In this document: piece by piece, positions 1 to 7,844 of the stretch
How the letters are laid out: each line of letters starts with the position of its first letter
How positions within the stretch are numbered: position 1 is the stretch's first letter
Assembly: GCA_015492755.1 (NCBI GenBank)
Contig: WGEM01000083.1
Span: forward strand, 1 to 10,003
DNA: 10,003 nt
Reading direction: 5' to 3'
Origin: Gemmatimonadota bacterium
GTDB lineage: Bacteria > Gemmatimonadota > Gemmatimonadetes > Longimicrobiales > Gaopeijiaceae
Notes under the pieces: model-generated
What the model was told of the DNA's origin: nothing
Seen by the model: only the letters and a program-made list of their open reading frames with translations
The model's database searches: none
Program-made: the position numbers and the translations under genes

Positions 1-506
1 GGGTGCAGCTCCGCGCCCACATCCTCCAGGAGCCCGCGCAGGGACCGGGCGCCCGCCTGGAGGCGGCGCTGGACGTCGCCCAGCACCTCCACCCCGTAGA
101 CCGCCAGCAGCGGCTCCGGGCCCCCCGGTCCCAGCGGCGCCACCACGTGCGCCGGGCCCCGCCACCAGCTCAGCACCGTGCGCACCGCTTCCGACGTCAC
201 CAGCGGCAGATCGCATCCCAGGAGGAACACCCCCCCGGCTCCGCGCTCCACCGCGCGGTGGAGCGCCGCTTCCAGACCGCCCAGCGGCCCCTGGCCCGGG
301 TGGAGGTCGGTGATGACGGGAGCGTCGTAGGGCCGGTCTCCCTCCTCACGCACCACCACCACGACGGCTCCCACCTCCGGCGCCAGCGCCTCCACCGCGC
401 GGTCCAACAGCGTGCGCCCTTCCAGCACCGCTTCGGCCTTGTCGGAGCCGAAGCGGCGCGACGCCCCACCGGCCAGCACGGCACCCAGGACGTCGGAGTG
501 AGGCAT
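1..506 (-). CDS. mobA: Molybdenum cofactor guanylyltransferase MobA (3' end cut by window edge)
   Basis: MobA transfers GMP from GTP to Mo-molybdopterin in the cytoplasm, giving the MGD cofactor used by DMSO-reductase and formate dehydrogenase type enzymes. The visible 168 codons show the nucleotidyltransferase hallmarks in order. There is a GTP-binding loop LAGGASRRFGSDKA at residues 11-24, the motif TDLHPGQGPLGG at about 66-77, the metal-binding GCDLP at 97-101, and a PLLAVY stretch near residue 137 that matches the family's C-terminal half. The family is usually about 190-200 residues, so only some 25-35 residues should be missing beyond position 1. The ATG at 506 shares one base with the TGA of the upstream fdhD. 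No good Shine-Dalgarno site precedes it, so translation probably depends on termination at fdhD. MobA supplies the cofactor for the oxidoreductase two genes upstream. The family call is firm; only the C-terminus is unseen. Confidence 0.93.
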   Translation of the reverse strand, partial: MPHSDVLGAVLAGGASRRFGSDKAEAVLEGRTLLDRAVEALAPEVGAVVVVVREEGDRPYDAPVITDLHPGQGPLGGLEAALHRAVERGAGGVFLLGCDLPLVTSEAVRTVLSWWRGPAHVVAPLGPGGPEPLLAVYGVEVLGDVQRRLQAGARSLRGLLEDVGAELH

Positions 507-1357
507 CAGCGGAGACGCTCGGGGTGGGCATAGACGTTGAAGCGACCCCCGCGAGCGAACCCGATGAGCGTCTGCCCCAGGGCGCGGGCCAGCTCCACCG
601 CCAGCGTCGACGGCGCGCCCACCGCCACCAGCACCGGGAAGCCCGCGAGCACCGCCTTCTGCACGATCTCGAAGGACACCCGGCCGCTCACCACCAGCAC
701 GCGTCCCGACGCCGGCAGTCCGCCCTCCAGGAGGAGGGCGCCCACCACCTTGTCCACCGCGTTGTGGCGCCCCACATCCTCCCGGACCGCCACCACCGCC
801 CCCTCCGCGTCGAAGACGCCCGCCGCGTGGAGTCCTCCGGTGCGCGCGAACCCGCCCTGATCTTCCAGGAGACGGTCCGGGAGACCGCCCACCACCTCCG
901 CGTCCACCACCGTGTGGTCACTCAGCGCTTCGCACCCCGCCGCACGAACCGCGTCGATGGACGCTTTCCCGCAGACGCCGCAACTCGCCGAGACCAGGAC
1001 GTACCGGCGGAGCACGGTGGCGTCCAGGGAGACGCCGTCGGAGAGAAGCACCTCCACGGTGTTGTACTCCTGGCGCTCCGGACCCGTGCAGTACGTCAGC
1101 GAGACGATGTCGTCGGCGCGCCGGACGACGCCCTCCCCCACCAGGAGACCCGCCACCAGCTCGAAGTCATGGCCCGGAGTCCGCATCGTCACCGAGAAGG
1201 GAAGCCCTGCGTCGCCCCTGCCGGCGACCGCCTCGCCCCCCGCGATGCGGATCTCCAGCGGTTCCTCCACCGCCAGCGTGTCGCGCACCCGGCGGCGTCC
1301 CTCCGCCGAGTAGCGCACGACGTCGATGCGTCGCACCATCGACCGCCGTCCCATCAT
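506..1357 (-). CDS. fdhD: Formate dehydrogenase accessory sulfurtransferase FdhD
   Basis: FdhD carries sulfur from a cysteine desulfurase (IscS in E. coli) to the bis-MGD cofactor of formate dehydrogenase, an insertion essential for activity. The 283-residue product has the family's normal length and nearly all its signatures. These are RTPGHDFEL at about 59-67, the sulfur-carrying cysteine pair C126-G-V-C129, [33 protein letters not shown] and a C-terminal [11 protein letters not shown]. The chosen ATG at 1357 overlaps the stop of the upstream oxidoreductase gene by four bases (ATGA). AGGTGG at 1365-1370 lies seven bases upstream. ATGs at codons 2 and 7 are possible alternatives that would change little. 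The stop overlaps the mobA start by one base. Its position directly after an FdhF/YdeP-type gene argues that this oxidoreductase needs a sulfurated cofactor. Confidence 0.96.
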   Translation of the reverse strand: MMGRRSMVRRIDVVRYSAEGRRRVRDTLAVEEPLEIRIAGGEAVAGRGDAGLPFSVTMRTPGHDFELVAGLLVGEGVVRRADDIVSLTYCTGPERQEYNTVEVLLSDGVSLDATVLRRYVLVSASCGVCGKASIDAVRAAGCEALSDHTVVDAEVVGGLPDRLLEDQGGFARTGGLHAAGVFDAEGAVVAVREDVGRHNAVDKVVGALLLEGGLPASGRVLVVSGRVSFEIVQKAVLAGFPVLVAVGAPSTLAVELARALGQTLIGFARGGRFNVYAHPERLR

Positions 1358-3585
1358 GGCGCGTCCACCTGCGTGCGCGGCCGTACTTCCACCACGGCGT
1401 TGAAGTCGGGGATCCCGGACTCCGGCTCCACCACGTCATGGCGGATGAGCGCGTTGGCCTCCGGCCAGAACACCTGGAGGTTGCGCTCCTTCACCGGCGC
1501 GATGCGCACGCGGGCCGTCATGCGCCCCACCTCGGAGCGGATCTCCACCCGATCACCTTCCGCCACGCCCAGTCTGCGGGCGTCCGCCGCCGCCATGAGG
1601 ACGTCATCCCTCCGTCCCCCGGTGAGTGGATCTCGCGGGGCGTGCACCATGGAATTGAACTGCTTGCCCCGCCGTGTGCTGAGATGGAAGCGACCCTCCG
1701 GGATCTCCATCTCCGGCGGCCGTACCGCGTGGAACCTGGCCCGCCCGTCCGGCGTGGCGCACACGCCCCCCTCGCACAGCCGGGGACCGCCCCACTGGAC
1801 CTGATCGCCCGCGGCACGAAGGGTCTCGATCCCGGCGTAGAAGGGAACCGCCCGGGCAATGTCCTCCCGCACCGCCTGCGCCGTCTCCAGCCCCAGACGG
1901 GCCGAGCGGGAGGGGTCGAGGCGCCGGGCCACATCCAGGAGCGCCAACCACTCCGGGCGTGCCTCCTTCACCCGGGGTCCGGGGATCTCCGGCGAGAAGT
2001 AGATCCTCCGCTCCGTGGCGGTCTCCGTACCCCCGCCGGGCTGTTCGTACCGGGTGGTGGCGGGCAGGATGAGCACCGCCTCGTCCGCCTCAAGGAACAT
2101 CTGGTGCGTGAGCACGATGTCCTGGTGCACCCTCAGCCTCGAACGCCTCAGCGCCTCGGCGCAGTACTCCGGGTCGGGGAGGGTGCGGAGGTAATCGCCG
2201 CCCACCGCCCAGAGCACGTCGATCTCACCCCTGTGGGCCGCGTGCACCGCCTCCACCGCCGAGAGCCCGCGCCAGTCCGGTACCTCGAAACCCCAGAGGG
2301 CGCCCATCTCCGCCGCCGTCTCCGGACCCACGGGCCGCCCGCCGGGGAAGGACCACGGCACCGCACCCACCTCCGCCCCACCCTGCACTCCGGAGTGCCC
2401 GCGGATGGGCATCAACCCGCACTTCTCCCGACCCAGCCACCCGCGGGCCAGCGCCAGGTTGACGATGGCCTGCACGTTGTCCACGCCGAAGCGGTGCTGC
2501 GTGATCCCCATGGACCACACCAGCACCGCGCGCTCCGCACCGGCCACGAGATCGGCAAAGCGCGCCATCTCCCCACGGCTCACGCCGCTGAAGCGTTCCA
2601 GGTCTTCCCAGCTCTGGGCCGCCAGCCCGCGCTCCACCCCTTCGAACCCTGCCGTGTGCGCCTCGATGAACGCCCGGTTCACCGCGCCCCGCCGGACCAG
2701 CTCTTTGAGCACGCCGTTCAGGAAGGCGATGTCCCCGCCCTGATGTACCTGGAAGAAGTCGTCCGCCAGTCGGGTTCCGAAGAGCGCGCTGTCGAAGATG
2801 GAGGGGATCCAGTAGCGCTCCATCGCCGGCTCGCGGAAGGAGTTCACCACGGCGATCCGGGTCCCCTGCTCCTTGGCGCGATACATGTACTTCGTGGCCA
2901 CCGGCTGGTTGTTGGCCACGTGTGAGCCGATGAAGACCAGCAGGTCGGTGCCGATCCAGTCCGAGTAGGAGCAGGTGGAGGCGGCGTACCCGATGGAGCG
3001 CTTCAGCGCCGTCGTGCTGGGCGCGTGACAGATCCGCGCGGAGTTGTCCACGTTGTTGGTGCCCAGGAAGCGGGCCACCTTCTGAACGCCGTAGTACACC
3101 TCGTTGGTGAGCCCCCGCGACGTGAGGTAGAAGGCCATCCTCCGCGGGTCGGTCTCCGCCATGACGCCAGCGGCCAGCTCCAGCGCGTCGTCCCACGACA
3201 CCGGCCGGAATCCCGGCTCCCCCCGCCGCCGGAGGAGGGGCACCGGAACCCTCCCCAGCTCGCGCAGCTCGTCGGGGCTCCGTTCCTCCAGCGCCCGGAC
3301 GTCCCGGACGAGTTCGGGATCGAAGGGGCCCATCGTGTTGAGCCGGAGGAGTTCCAGCCGGATGGTGCAGAGGTGCACACCGTCCAGCGTGTAGTCCCGG
3401 ATGCCGGTGGTACCCAGCGCGCATCCGTCGCACACACCCTCCCGCAGGATACGCATGGCGTACTCCAGCCGGTCCCGATTCCGCCACCACGCCCGTGCCA
3501 TGTCGGCAAAGTGGTGGGGCTTGTCGTGGCCGAGCCCGAAGGGAACGGGCGAGACCCACATCGAAGGATTCCAGCCGAATTCCAC
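1354..3585 (-). CDS. FdhF/YdeP-family molybdopterin oxidoreductase (formate dehydrogenase alpha-like)
   Basis: This is a 743-residue bis-MGD-dependent oxidoreductase. It most resembles the clade containing E. coli YdeP, whose substrate is not settled and which is related to formate dehydrogenase H. Residues 130-560 form the molybdopterin oxidoreductase core: [17 protein letters not shown] around 183-199, [14 protein letters not shown] mid-protein, and [12 protein letters not shown]. The last 120 residues are the molydopterin dinucleotide-binding domain, including VFWPEAN. The position that is selenocysteine in E. coli FdhF is an ordinary cysteine here, C186 (codon TGT). The N-terminal cysteines are C52-x2-C55-x17-C73, not the usual four-cysteine [4Fe-4S] pattern, so cluster binding is doubtful or unusual. 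The GTG start at 3585 is supported by GGAGGT three bases upstream. No Tat or Sec signal is visible, so it is probably cytoplasmic. The downstream fdhD and mobA support formate dehydrogenase-like chemistry, but the substrate is inferred. Confidence 0.9.
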   Translation of the reverse strand: MEFGWNPSMWVSPVPFGLGHDKPHHFADMARAWWRNRDRLEYAMRILREGVCDGCALGTTGIRDYTLDGVHLCTIRLELLRLNTMGPFDPELVRDVRALEERSPDELRELGRVPVPLLRRRGEPGFRPVSWDDALELAAGVMAETDPRRMAFYLTSRGLTNEVYYGVQKVARFLGTNNVDNSARICHAPSTTALKRSIGYAASTCSYSDWIGTDLLVFIGSHVANNQPVATKYMYRAKEQGTRIAVVNSFREPAMERYWIPSIFDSALFGTRLADDFFQVHQGGDIAFLNGVLKELVRRGAVNRAFIEAHTAGFEGVERGLAAQSWEDLERFSGVSRGEMARFADLVAGAERAVLVWSMGITQHRFGVDNVQAIVNLALARGWLGREKCGLMPIRGHSGVQGGAEVGAVPWSFPGGRPVGPETAAEMGALWGFEVPDWRGLSAVEAVHAAHRGEIDVLWAVGGDYLRTLPDPEYCAEALRRSRLRVHQDIVLTHQMFLEADEAVLILPATTRYEQPGGGTETATERRIYFSPEIPGPRVKEARPEWLALLDVARRLDPSRSARLGLETAQAVREDIARAVPFYAGIETLRAAGDQVQWGGPRLCEGGVCATPDGRARFHAVRPPEMEIPEGRFHLSTRRGKQFNSMVHAPRDPLTGGRRDDVLMAAADARRLGVAEGDRVEIRSEVGRMTARVRIAPVKERNLQVFWPEANALIRHDVVEPESGIPDFNAVVEVRPRTQVDAP

Positions 3586-3588
3586 GTG

Positions 3589-3594
3589 ACCTCC
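3589..3594 (-). promoter_or_regulatory. Shine-Dalgarno site of the oxidoreductase gene
   Basis: On the minus strand the sequence reads GGAGGT, then three bases, then GTG. This strong site decides the GTG at 3585 as the start. It lies in the 43-base gap after the Yip1-family gene, so the two genes are close enough for one transcript. Confidence 0.7.
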
Positions 3595-3628
3595 GCGGGG
3601 ACGGAACGCTGGGGGCTCGAAGTGCGCG

Positions 3629-4126
3629 TCAGAAGATGGCGTGGAGGACGATGTTCACCAGACCCGCCACCAGGATGGTGAAGAACGTCTTGGCGTTCCC
3701 GATATCCAGCGCCTGACGGATGCCGATGAAGCCCGCCACCATGACCCAGAGATTCACCAGCGCCAGGAGCGGCCACGACAGGATGGGGATCACACCAAAG
3801 ACATAGAACACCGAGGGTGCCTGAGCGAACCCGAAGGCCCGGAGCACTTCTCCCCACGTGGCCCGTCCCCCAAAGAGGTAGTGACCCACCAGGTACACGA
3901 TCCCCGACCAGATCATCCACCCCACGAGGACCGCAATCCCGTTGGCGATCATGGAACCGGCGCCGGCGCCCACCCCCCCGATGCTGGCGGCCAGAGCACC
4001 GAGCGCCACCACCGCCGCCGCCTGTCCGGTGGCGGACTCGTCGTGTTCCACCTCCTCGAAGACGTCCACGTTCAGAAAGAGCGCGCCCGTGAAGCGCGCC
4101 CCGAAGGTGCGTGCGGGAGGGGTCAT
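3629..4126 (-). CDS. Yip1-family integral membrane protein
   Basis: The 165-residue product begins with a short hydrophilic segment (about 35 residues, with an acidic patch at 21-30). About five hydrophobic helices follow, near residues 36-58, 60-84, 103-118, 120-137 and 147-164. The stretch [20 protein letters not shown] at 95-114, with the following [18 protein letters not shown], matches the core pattern of the Yip1 family, whose bacterial members have no settled function. The ATG at 4126 is chosen because AGGAG (4136-4140) lies nine bases upstream. An in-frame extension to 4219 adds 31 unconvincing residues rich in proline and arginine. It is the first gene of the run leading to the oxidoreductase, with a 43-base gap. 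It could be a membrane partner or simply a cotranscribed neighbour, and the sequence does not say which. Confidence 0.8.
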   Translation of the reverse strand: MTPPARTFGARFTGALFLNVDVFEEVEHDESATGQAAAVVALGALAASIGGVGAGAGSMIANGIAVLVGWMIWSGIVYLVGHYLFGGRATWGEVLRAFGFAQAPSVFYVFGVIPILSWPLLALVNLWVMVAGFIGIRQALDIGNAKTFFTILVAGLVNIVLHAIF

Positions 4127-4329
4127 CTCCGGGTGCTCCTGTCGCGAGGGTACGGGCGGGGGCGTGCGGTTCTGCGCCCCCCACTGACGGGACAACGATG
4201 GCGTGCAGATGCGGCTCACGCCACCGCCGCTTCTTCCCCGACTCCCTCCCCGGGGCGATATTGCCGCGCTCGAAACCCTGTCCCGGAGCCGCGGCGCGGG
4301 CGCGCAACCCTGCTGAACGAGAGAACCCG
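4127..4329. other. Divergent intergenic region between the Yip1-family gene and speA
   Basis: About 200 bases separate two genes read outward, so promoters for both the molybdoenzyme operon (minus) and speA (plus) should lie here. I found no convincing -35/-10 pair. The only AT-leaning patch is GATATT at 4257-4262, which lacks a partner at the right distance. The speA frame stays open across this region (from at least 4111), but the encoded residues look like translated non-coding GC-rich DNA, and nothing in them resembles arginine decarboxylase. Confidence 0.5.
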
Positions 4330-6273
4330 TTGAGCACAGCCACCCCTCCGAACCCCTGGACGGCGACCGACGCGCGGGCGCTCTACGGCGTGGACCGCTG
4401 GGGTGCCGGGTACTTCGATGTGAGCGAAGGGGGCACGGTGGTGGTGCGGCCCGATCCCACCGGTCCGGTGGCCATCGATCTCCACGACGTGGTGCGCGGA
4501 CTCGCCGCCCGCGACCTCCATGCGCCGTTGATCATCCGCTTCCCCGAGATCCTCGGGCACAGGATGAGGGCGCTACGCACCGCCTTCGACGACGCCATCG
4601 CCGAGTGTGAGTATCGCGGGGCATACCGGTGCGTCTATCCCATCAAGGTGAACCAGGAGCGCCACCTCTGCGAGGCGGTGCGCGACTTTGCGCTGGAGCT
4701 GGGCTTTGGCCTGGAGGTGGGCTCGAAGCCCGAACTCCTGGCGGGTCTCGCGCTCACGGAGGGCGCCAACGGGATGCCGCTGGTGTGCAACGGCTTCAAA
4801 GACCGGGAATACATCGAGACCGTCGTCATCGCCGCCAAGATGGGGCGAAACATCGTCCCCGTGGTGGAACAGGCCCACGAGCTGACACTCCTCGTGGAGT
4901 CGGCGAGGCGCCACCGGGTGACGCCTCGTTTCGGGTTGAGGGCCAAGCTGGCGGCGCCGGGCATCGGGCGATGGGCCGGCTCCACCGGGTTCCGCGGGAA
5001 GTTCGGCCTCACCGTGGGCGAGATCCTCCACGCCGTGGAGTGCCTCCGGGGGCAGGACGCGCTGGAAGGCCTGCGGATGCTCCACTGCCACATGGGCTCA
5101 CAGGTCTTCGACATCCGGGCGGTGAAGTACACCGTGAGCGAGCTGGCGCACCTCTACGTGGAGCTGGTCCGACGGGGGGTTCCCATCGACACGCTGGACA
5201 TCGGAGGCGGGCTGGGGGTGGACTACGACGGGACCCAGTCGGCGACGGACTCGTCGGTGAACTACACGCTGGAGCAGTACGCGGAGGACGTGGTGTACCG
5301 CATCCAGTCCATCTGCGACGAGGCGGACGTCCCCCACCCGGACATCATGACGGAATCGGGCCGGGCCATCGTGACGCACTCGAGCGTCCTGGTGTGCGAG
5401 GTGCTCGGGAGCCGCGTCTTCCCCGCCGAGCCCGACGACGCGCTGGTCCAGGAGGCCCTGGCGCAGGACGACCCGCCGCAACCGCTCCTGGACGTACACG
5501 ACGCCTACCAGCGGCGTCTCAGCGACGATCCGCTGGAGGTGCACGCCGACGCCGAACACGCGCTGTCGGAGGCCACCAACCTCTTCAATCTCGGCTACAT
5601 GGATCTCGCCACCCGCGCGGCGTGTGAGGAACTCTACTGGGCGGTGGGGCAGACGTCCCTGGACCGCCTGGGTGAGGACCTCCCCGACGAGCTGGAGGCG
5701 CTCCCGGACCGGCTGGCGGACCTCTACTTCGTGAACATGAGCGTCTTCCAGTCGCTGCTGGATTCGTGGGGCATCCAGCAGGTCTTTCCCATCATGCCCC
5801 TCCACCGCCTGGACGAACGACCGAGCCGACGCGGCGTCCTGGTGGACATCACCTGCGACTCCGACGGACGCATCGACCACTTCCCCGGCGAGGACGGACC
5901 CAAGACCACGCTGGAGCTGCACCCGCTGAGGGAAAGCGACGACCCTCCGCAACCCGAGCCGTACTACCTGGGCATCTTCCTCACAGGAGCCTACCAGGAG
6001 ACGCTGGGCGACCTCCACAACCTCCTGGGCGACACGCACGTCGTGCACGTGCGTTCCGCGCCGAAGGGGCGCTGGCGAATCGAGAGCGTGGTGGAGGGCG
6101 ATTCGGTGAGCGAAGTCCTTTCCTACGTGCAGTTCGACCCGGCCGACATCCGCCGGCGCATCCGGAGCGACGTGGAAGCCGCCCTCGAGGCGGGGCGCAT
6201 CACGCTCAAGGAGGCGGCCCGGATGCGCCGCTTCCTGGACGAGGGCCTGCAGGGCTACACCTACCTGGAGTGA
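4330..6273 (+). CDS. speA: Biosynthetic arginine decarboxylase SpeA
   Basis: SpeA decarboxylates L-arginine to agmatine, the first step of the agmatine route to putrescine and spermidine, using pyridoxal phosphate. From the chosen start the protein has 647 residues, close to E. coli SpeA (658), and it aligns along its whole length. It has the PLP-lysine motif YPIKVNQ (K106), CNGFKDREYIE, HCHMGSQ at 252-258, and the phosphate-binding GGGLGVDYDG from 292. It also has TESGRAIVTHSS, the DITCDSDG motif carrying the active-site cysteine C509, and the family-typical ending GYTYLE. The start is an inferred TTG at 4330 preceded by the purine-rich GAGAGAA. The conserved region begins about 16 residues later, so upstream in-frame starts (for example ATG at 4198) would add an unlikely tail. 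It stands alone on the plus strand and converges on the symporter gene. Confidence 0.95.
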   Translation: MSTATPPNPWTATDARALYGVDRWGAGYFDVSEGGTVVVRPDPTGPVAIDLHDVVRGLAARDLHAPLIIRFPEILGHRMRALRTAFDDAIAECEYRGAYRCVYPIKVNQERHLCEAVRDFALELGFGLEVGSKPELLAGLALTEGANGMPLVCNGFKDREYIETVVIAAKMGRNIVPVVEQAHELTLLVESARRHRVTPRFGLRAKLAAPGIGRWAGSTGFRGKFGLTVGEILHAVECLRGQDALEGLRMLHCHMGSQVFDIRAVKYTVSELAHLYVELVRRGVPIDTLDIGGGLGVDYDGTQSATDSSVNYTLEQYAEDVVYRIQSICDEADVPHPDIMTESGRAIVTHSSVLVCEVLGSRVFPAEPDDALVQEALAQDDPPQPLLDVHDAYQRRLSDDPLEVHADAEHALSEATNLFNLGYMDLATRAACEELYWAVGQTSLDRLGEDLPDELEALPDRLADLYFVNMSVFQSLLDSWGIQQVFPIMPLHRLDERPSRRGVLVDITCDSDGRIDHFPGEDGPKTTLELHPLRESDDPPQPEPYYLGIFLTGAYQETLGDLHNLLGDTHVVHVRSAPKGRWRIESVVEGDSVSEVLSYVQFDPADIRRRIRSDVEAALEAGRITLKEAARMRRFLDEGLQGYTYLE

Positions 6274-6274
6274 G

Positions 6275-6291
6275 GGCGCGCCCATCGCGCC
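6275..6291 (+). terminator. GC hairpin just after speA, possible weak terminator
   Basis: Two bases after the speA stop lies GGCGCG, a five-base loop CCCAT, and CGCGCC, a perfect six-pair all-GC stem. No T-run follows, so it is not a canonical intrinsic terminator. It may still slow or end transcription in the 64-base convergent gap (6274-6337). No better terminator for either gene is visible there. Confidence 0.3.
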
Positions 6292-6337
6292 ATCGCATCC
6301 TTCGACGGACACGTGGCGAGGTTTTCCCCGTCTGGAG

Positions 6338-7756
6338 TCACGCACCGAAGTACGGCTCCAGCGCGTGCGGGGGTGGCGGTGGCGTACGGAGGCTCACGCC
6401 CACATAGAGGAGTGCGGACACGGTGAATCCCGCCAGGACGGGCTCCACCGAAGCGGGCCCCAGCGCCTCCCAGGCGAAGGTGGCAGCCACCCCCCCGATC
6501 ATGGCGGCCGCCGCGCCCTGGCGCGTTCCGCGGCGCCAGAGGACGCCCCCCACCACCGGCATGACGAATGCGGATGCCATGAGGGCGGTGAAGAGGAGCA
6601 CGATGAACTGCACCAGCTCCCCTTCCCCCACGCCGCTCAGGAGGAGGAGCACCGGCACCGTGCCCACCAGGAGGATGCCGAGCCGGTCCACCCAGAGCCG
6701 ACGGGTGGGGCTCACGTCTGGATCCACGAGGTTCTGGTAGATGTCCACCGAGAGCGCCGACCCCGCCACGATGAGGAGCGAATCCACCGTGGACATCATG
6801 GCGGCGGTGATGGCGGCCAGCATCACCGAGCCCAGCGCCGCCGGGAGCACCGCGCGCGCCACCATGGGCATGGCCAGATCGCCGGTGGGGAGCTGGGGGA
6901 AGAGCACGATGGCCGCCAGCGCGATGACGAAGACCATGAGGTTCAACGCCAGGATGGTGACGATGGCGAAGAGGACGCCCCTGCGAATGGTGGGCATGTC
7001 CTTCATGGCATAGAGGCGGATGAGCTTCTCCGGCGTGGCGATCCCACCCAGGAAGAACGAGATCCCCATGGAGAAGAGGAGCACGCCGGGCATGGTGTCC
7101 CAGGTGAAGACCAGCGGATGGGCAGACTGCGCCAGCGCCATGAGGCCGTGGAGGCCGTCCACCTGCCTCAGCGCCAACGGAACCGCCACCACCGCTCCCA
7201 GCGTCATCACCACCAGCTGGAACGCGTCGGTATAGACCACCGCCAGCATCCCACCCAGCACCGTATACGCCAGCAGGATGGCGGTAAAGCCGATCATCCC
7301 GGTGGTCACGTCCACCCCGAAGACCGCCCGGGCGATGAGGCCGCCGGCGACGATCTGCGCCTGGATGTACACCACGCCGGCGACGAGAATGATCCCCGCC
7401 GCCAGCGCCCGGACACCCTTACTGTCGTAGCGGCGCTCCACGAAGGCGGGAAGGGTGAGTTCCCGCGTCCGGGTGAAGCGGGGCGCCAGCACCGCCACCA
7501 TGAACCAGTACGAGAGCGGGATGGAGAGCAGCACCCACCCGAAGGACCACCCGGCGGTGTACATGACGCCGATGGTGCCCACGAAGGTGCCCGCCGACGT
7601 GTGCGTGGCCGCCATGGTGGCGCCTCCGGTGAACCAGCCCAGACGCCCCCCGGCGATCCAGTAGTCCGCCTCGTCGCGGGTGGCGCGCATGGCTACCCAG
7701 CCGAGGGCGAACACCACCGCGAAGTACGCCAGGAAGATGGCTGCCGGCGCCGTCAT
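6338..7756 (-). CDS. Sodium:solute symporter (SSS family)
   Basis: This is a 472-residue inner-membrane secondary transporter of the SSS family (LeuT-type fold), which couples Na+ entry to solute uptake. About 13 hydrophobic helices can be counted. Family features include YWIAGGRLGWFTGGATMAA near the first two helices, an AMMSTVDSLL segment with S322 and T323 where the family's Na2-site serine/threonine pair lies, and the loop SALSVDIYQNLVDP just after it. The tail is short and proline-rich. ATG at 7756 is chosen because GGAG (7762-7765) lies five bases upstream. It also forms an ATGA overlap with the preceding small gene, and the first helix begins right after it; a longer in-frame start at 7906 adds 50 residues that simply overlap upstream genes. 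The overall look is of the PanF/PutP-like branch, but the substrate cannot be read from sequence. The upstream peptidase hints at an amino acid, peptide or amide product. Confidence 0.93.
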   Translation of the reverse strand: MTAPAAIFLAYFAVVFALGWVAMRATRDEADYWIAGGRLGWFTGGATMAATHTSAGTFVGTIGVMYTAGWSFGWVLLSIPLSYWFMVAVLAPRFTRTRELTLPAFVERRYDSKGVRALAAGIILVAGVVYIQAQIVAGGLIARAVFGVDVTTGMIGFTAILLAYTVLGGMLAVVYTDAFQLVVMTLGAVVAVPLALRQVDGLHGLMALAQSAHPLVFTWDTMPGVLLFSMGISFFLGGIATPEKLIRLYAMKDMPTIRRGVLFAIVTILALNLMVFVIALAAIVLFPQLPTGDLAMPMVARAVLPAALGSVMLAAITAAMMSTVDSLLIVAGSALSVDIYQNLVDPDVSPTRRLWVDRLGILLVGTVPVLLLLSGVGEGELVQFIVLLFTALMASAFVMPVVGGVLWRRGTRQGAAAAMIGGVAATFAWEALGPASVEPVLAGFTVSALLYVGVSLRTPPPPPHALEPYFGA

Positions 7757-7842
7757 CGCCGCTCCACCCAGCGCATCCAGAGGACGTAGGCCGCCACCAC
7801 GGCGCCGCAGGCCACGAAGAGGCCCCAGAACACGAACGGCAC
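7753..7842 (-). CDS. Predicted 29-residue single-helix protein, candidate symporter small accessory subunit
   Basis: This very short ORF starts with GTG two bases after the stop of the upstream exported-protein gene. Its TGA overlaps the symporter ATG by four bases. The 29-residue product has one hydrophobic helix (roughly residues 3-23: PFVFWGLFV, then ACGAVVAAYVLW) and a basic end RWVERR, so the C-terminus should be cytoplasmic. From established knowledge, some SSS transporters are encoded with tiny single-helix partners annotated as symporter small accessory proteins. This gene matches that pattern in size, topology and position. GAGG directly abuts the GTG at 7842; a second GTG at 7833 sits nine bases from GAGG and would give 26 residues. 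Reinitiation from the upstream gene is likely. It is inferred from context and composition, with no motif to prove expression. Confidence 0.6.
   Translation of the reverse strand: MPFVFWGLFVACGAVVAAYVLWMRWVERR
7762..7765 (-). promoter_or_regulatory. Shine-Dalgarno site of the symporter gene
   Basis: GGAG followed by five bases and ATG at 7756 on the minus strand. It lies inside the 3' end of the 29-codon gene and fixes the symporter start at the ATGA overlap. Confidence 0.65.
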
Positions 7843-7844
7843 CC

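Noticed and set aside
524..1804. Plus-strand ORF of 426 codons opposite fdhD.
   Set aside because: It has no recognisable domain and spans the antisense of two conserved genes.
1438..2925. Plus-strand ORF of 495 codons opposite the oxidoreductase gene.
   Set aside because: It is a mirror of high-GC codon use. Its product is rich in H, R, P and A with no domain, while the minus strand encodes a clear molybdoenzyme.
4257..4262. GATATT as a -10 box for speA.
   Set aside because: No -35-like hexamer lies 16-18 bases upstream, so the match is too weak to annotate.
3003..4343. Minus-strand ORF of 446 codons across the Yip1-family and oxidoreductase genes.
   Set aside because: It is out of frame with both recognisable proteins, and its composition is dominated by R, G, S and P.
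5098..6345. Minus-strand ORF of 415 codons opposite speA.
   Set aside because: Its product is low in family-like patterning and it lies entirely on the antisense of a conserved speA.
6365..7789. Plus-strand ORF of 474 codons opposite the symporter.
   Set aside because: Histidine-, arginine- and glutamate-rich translation is typical of the antisense of a hydrophobic membrane protein gene.
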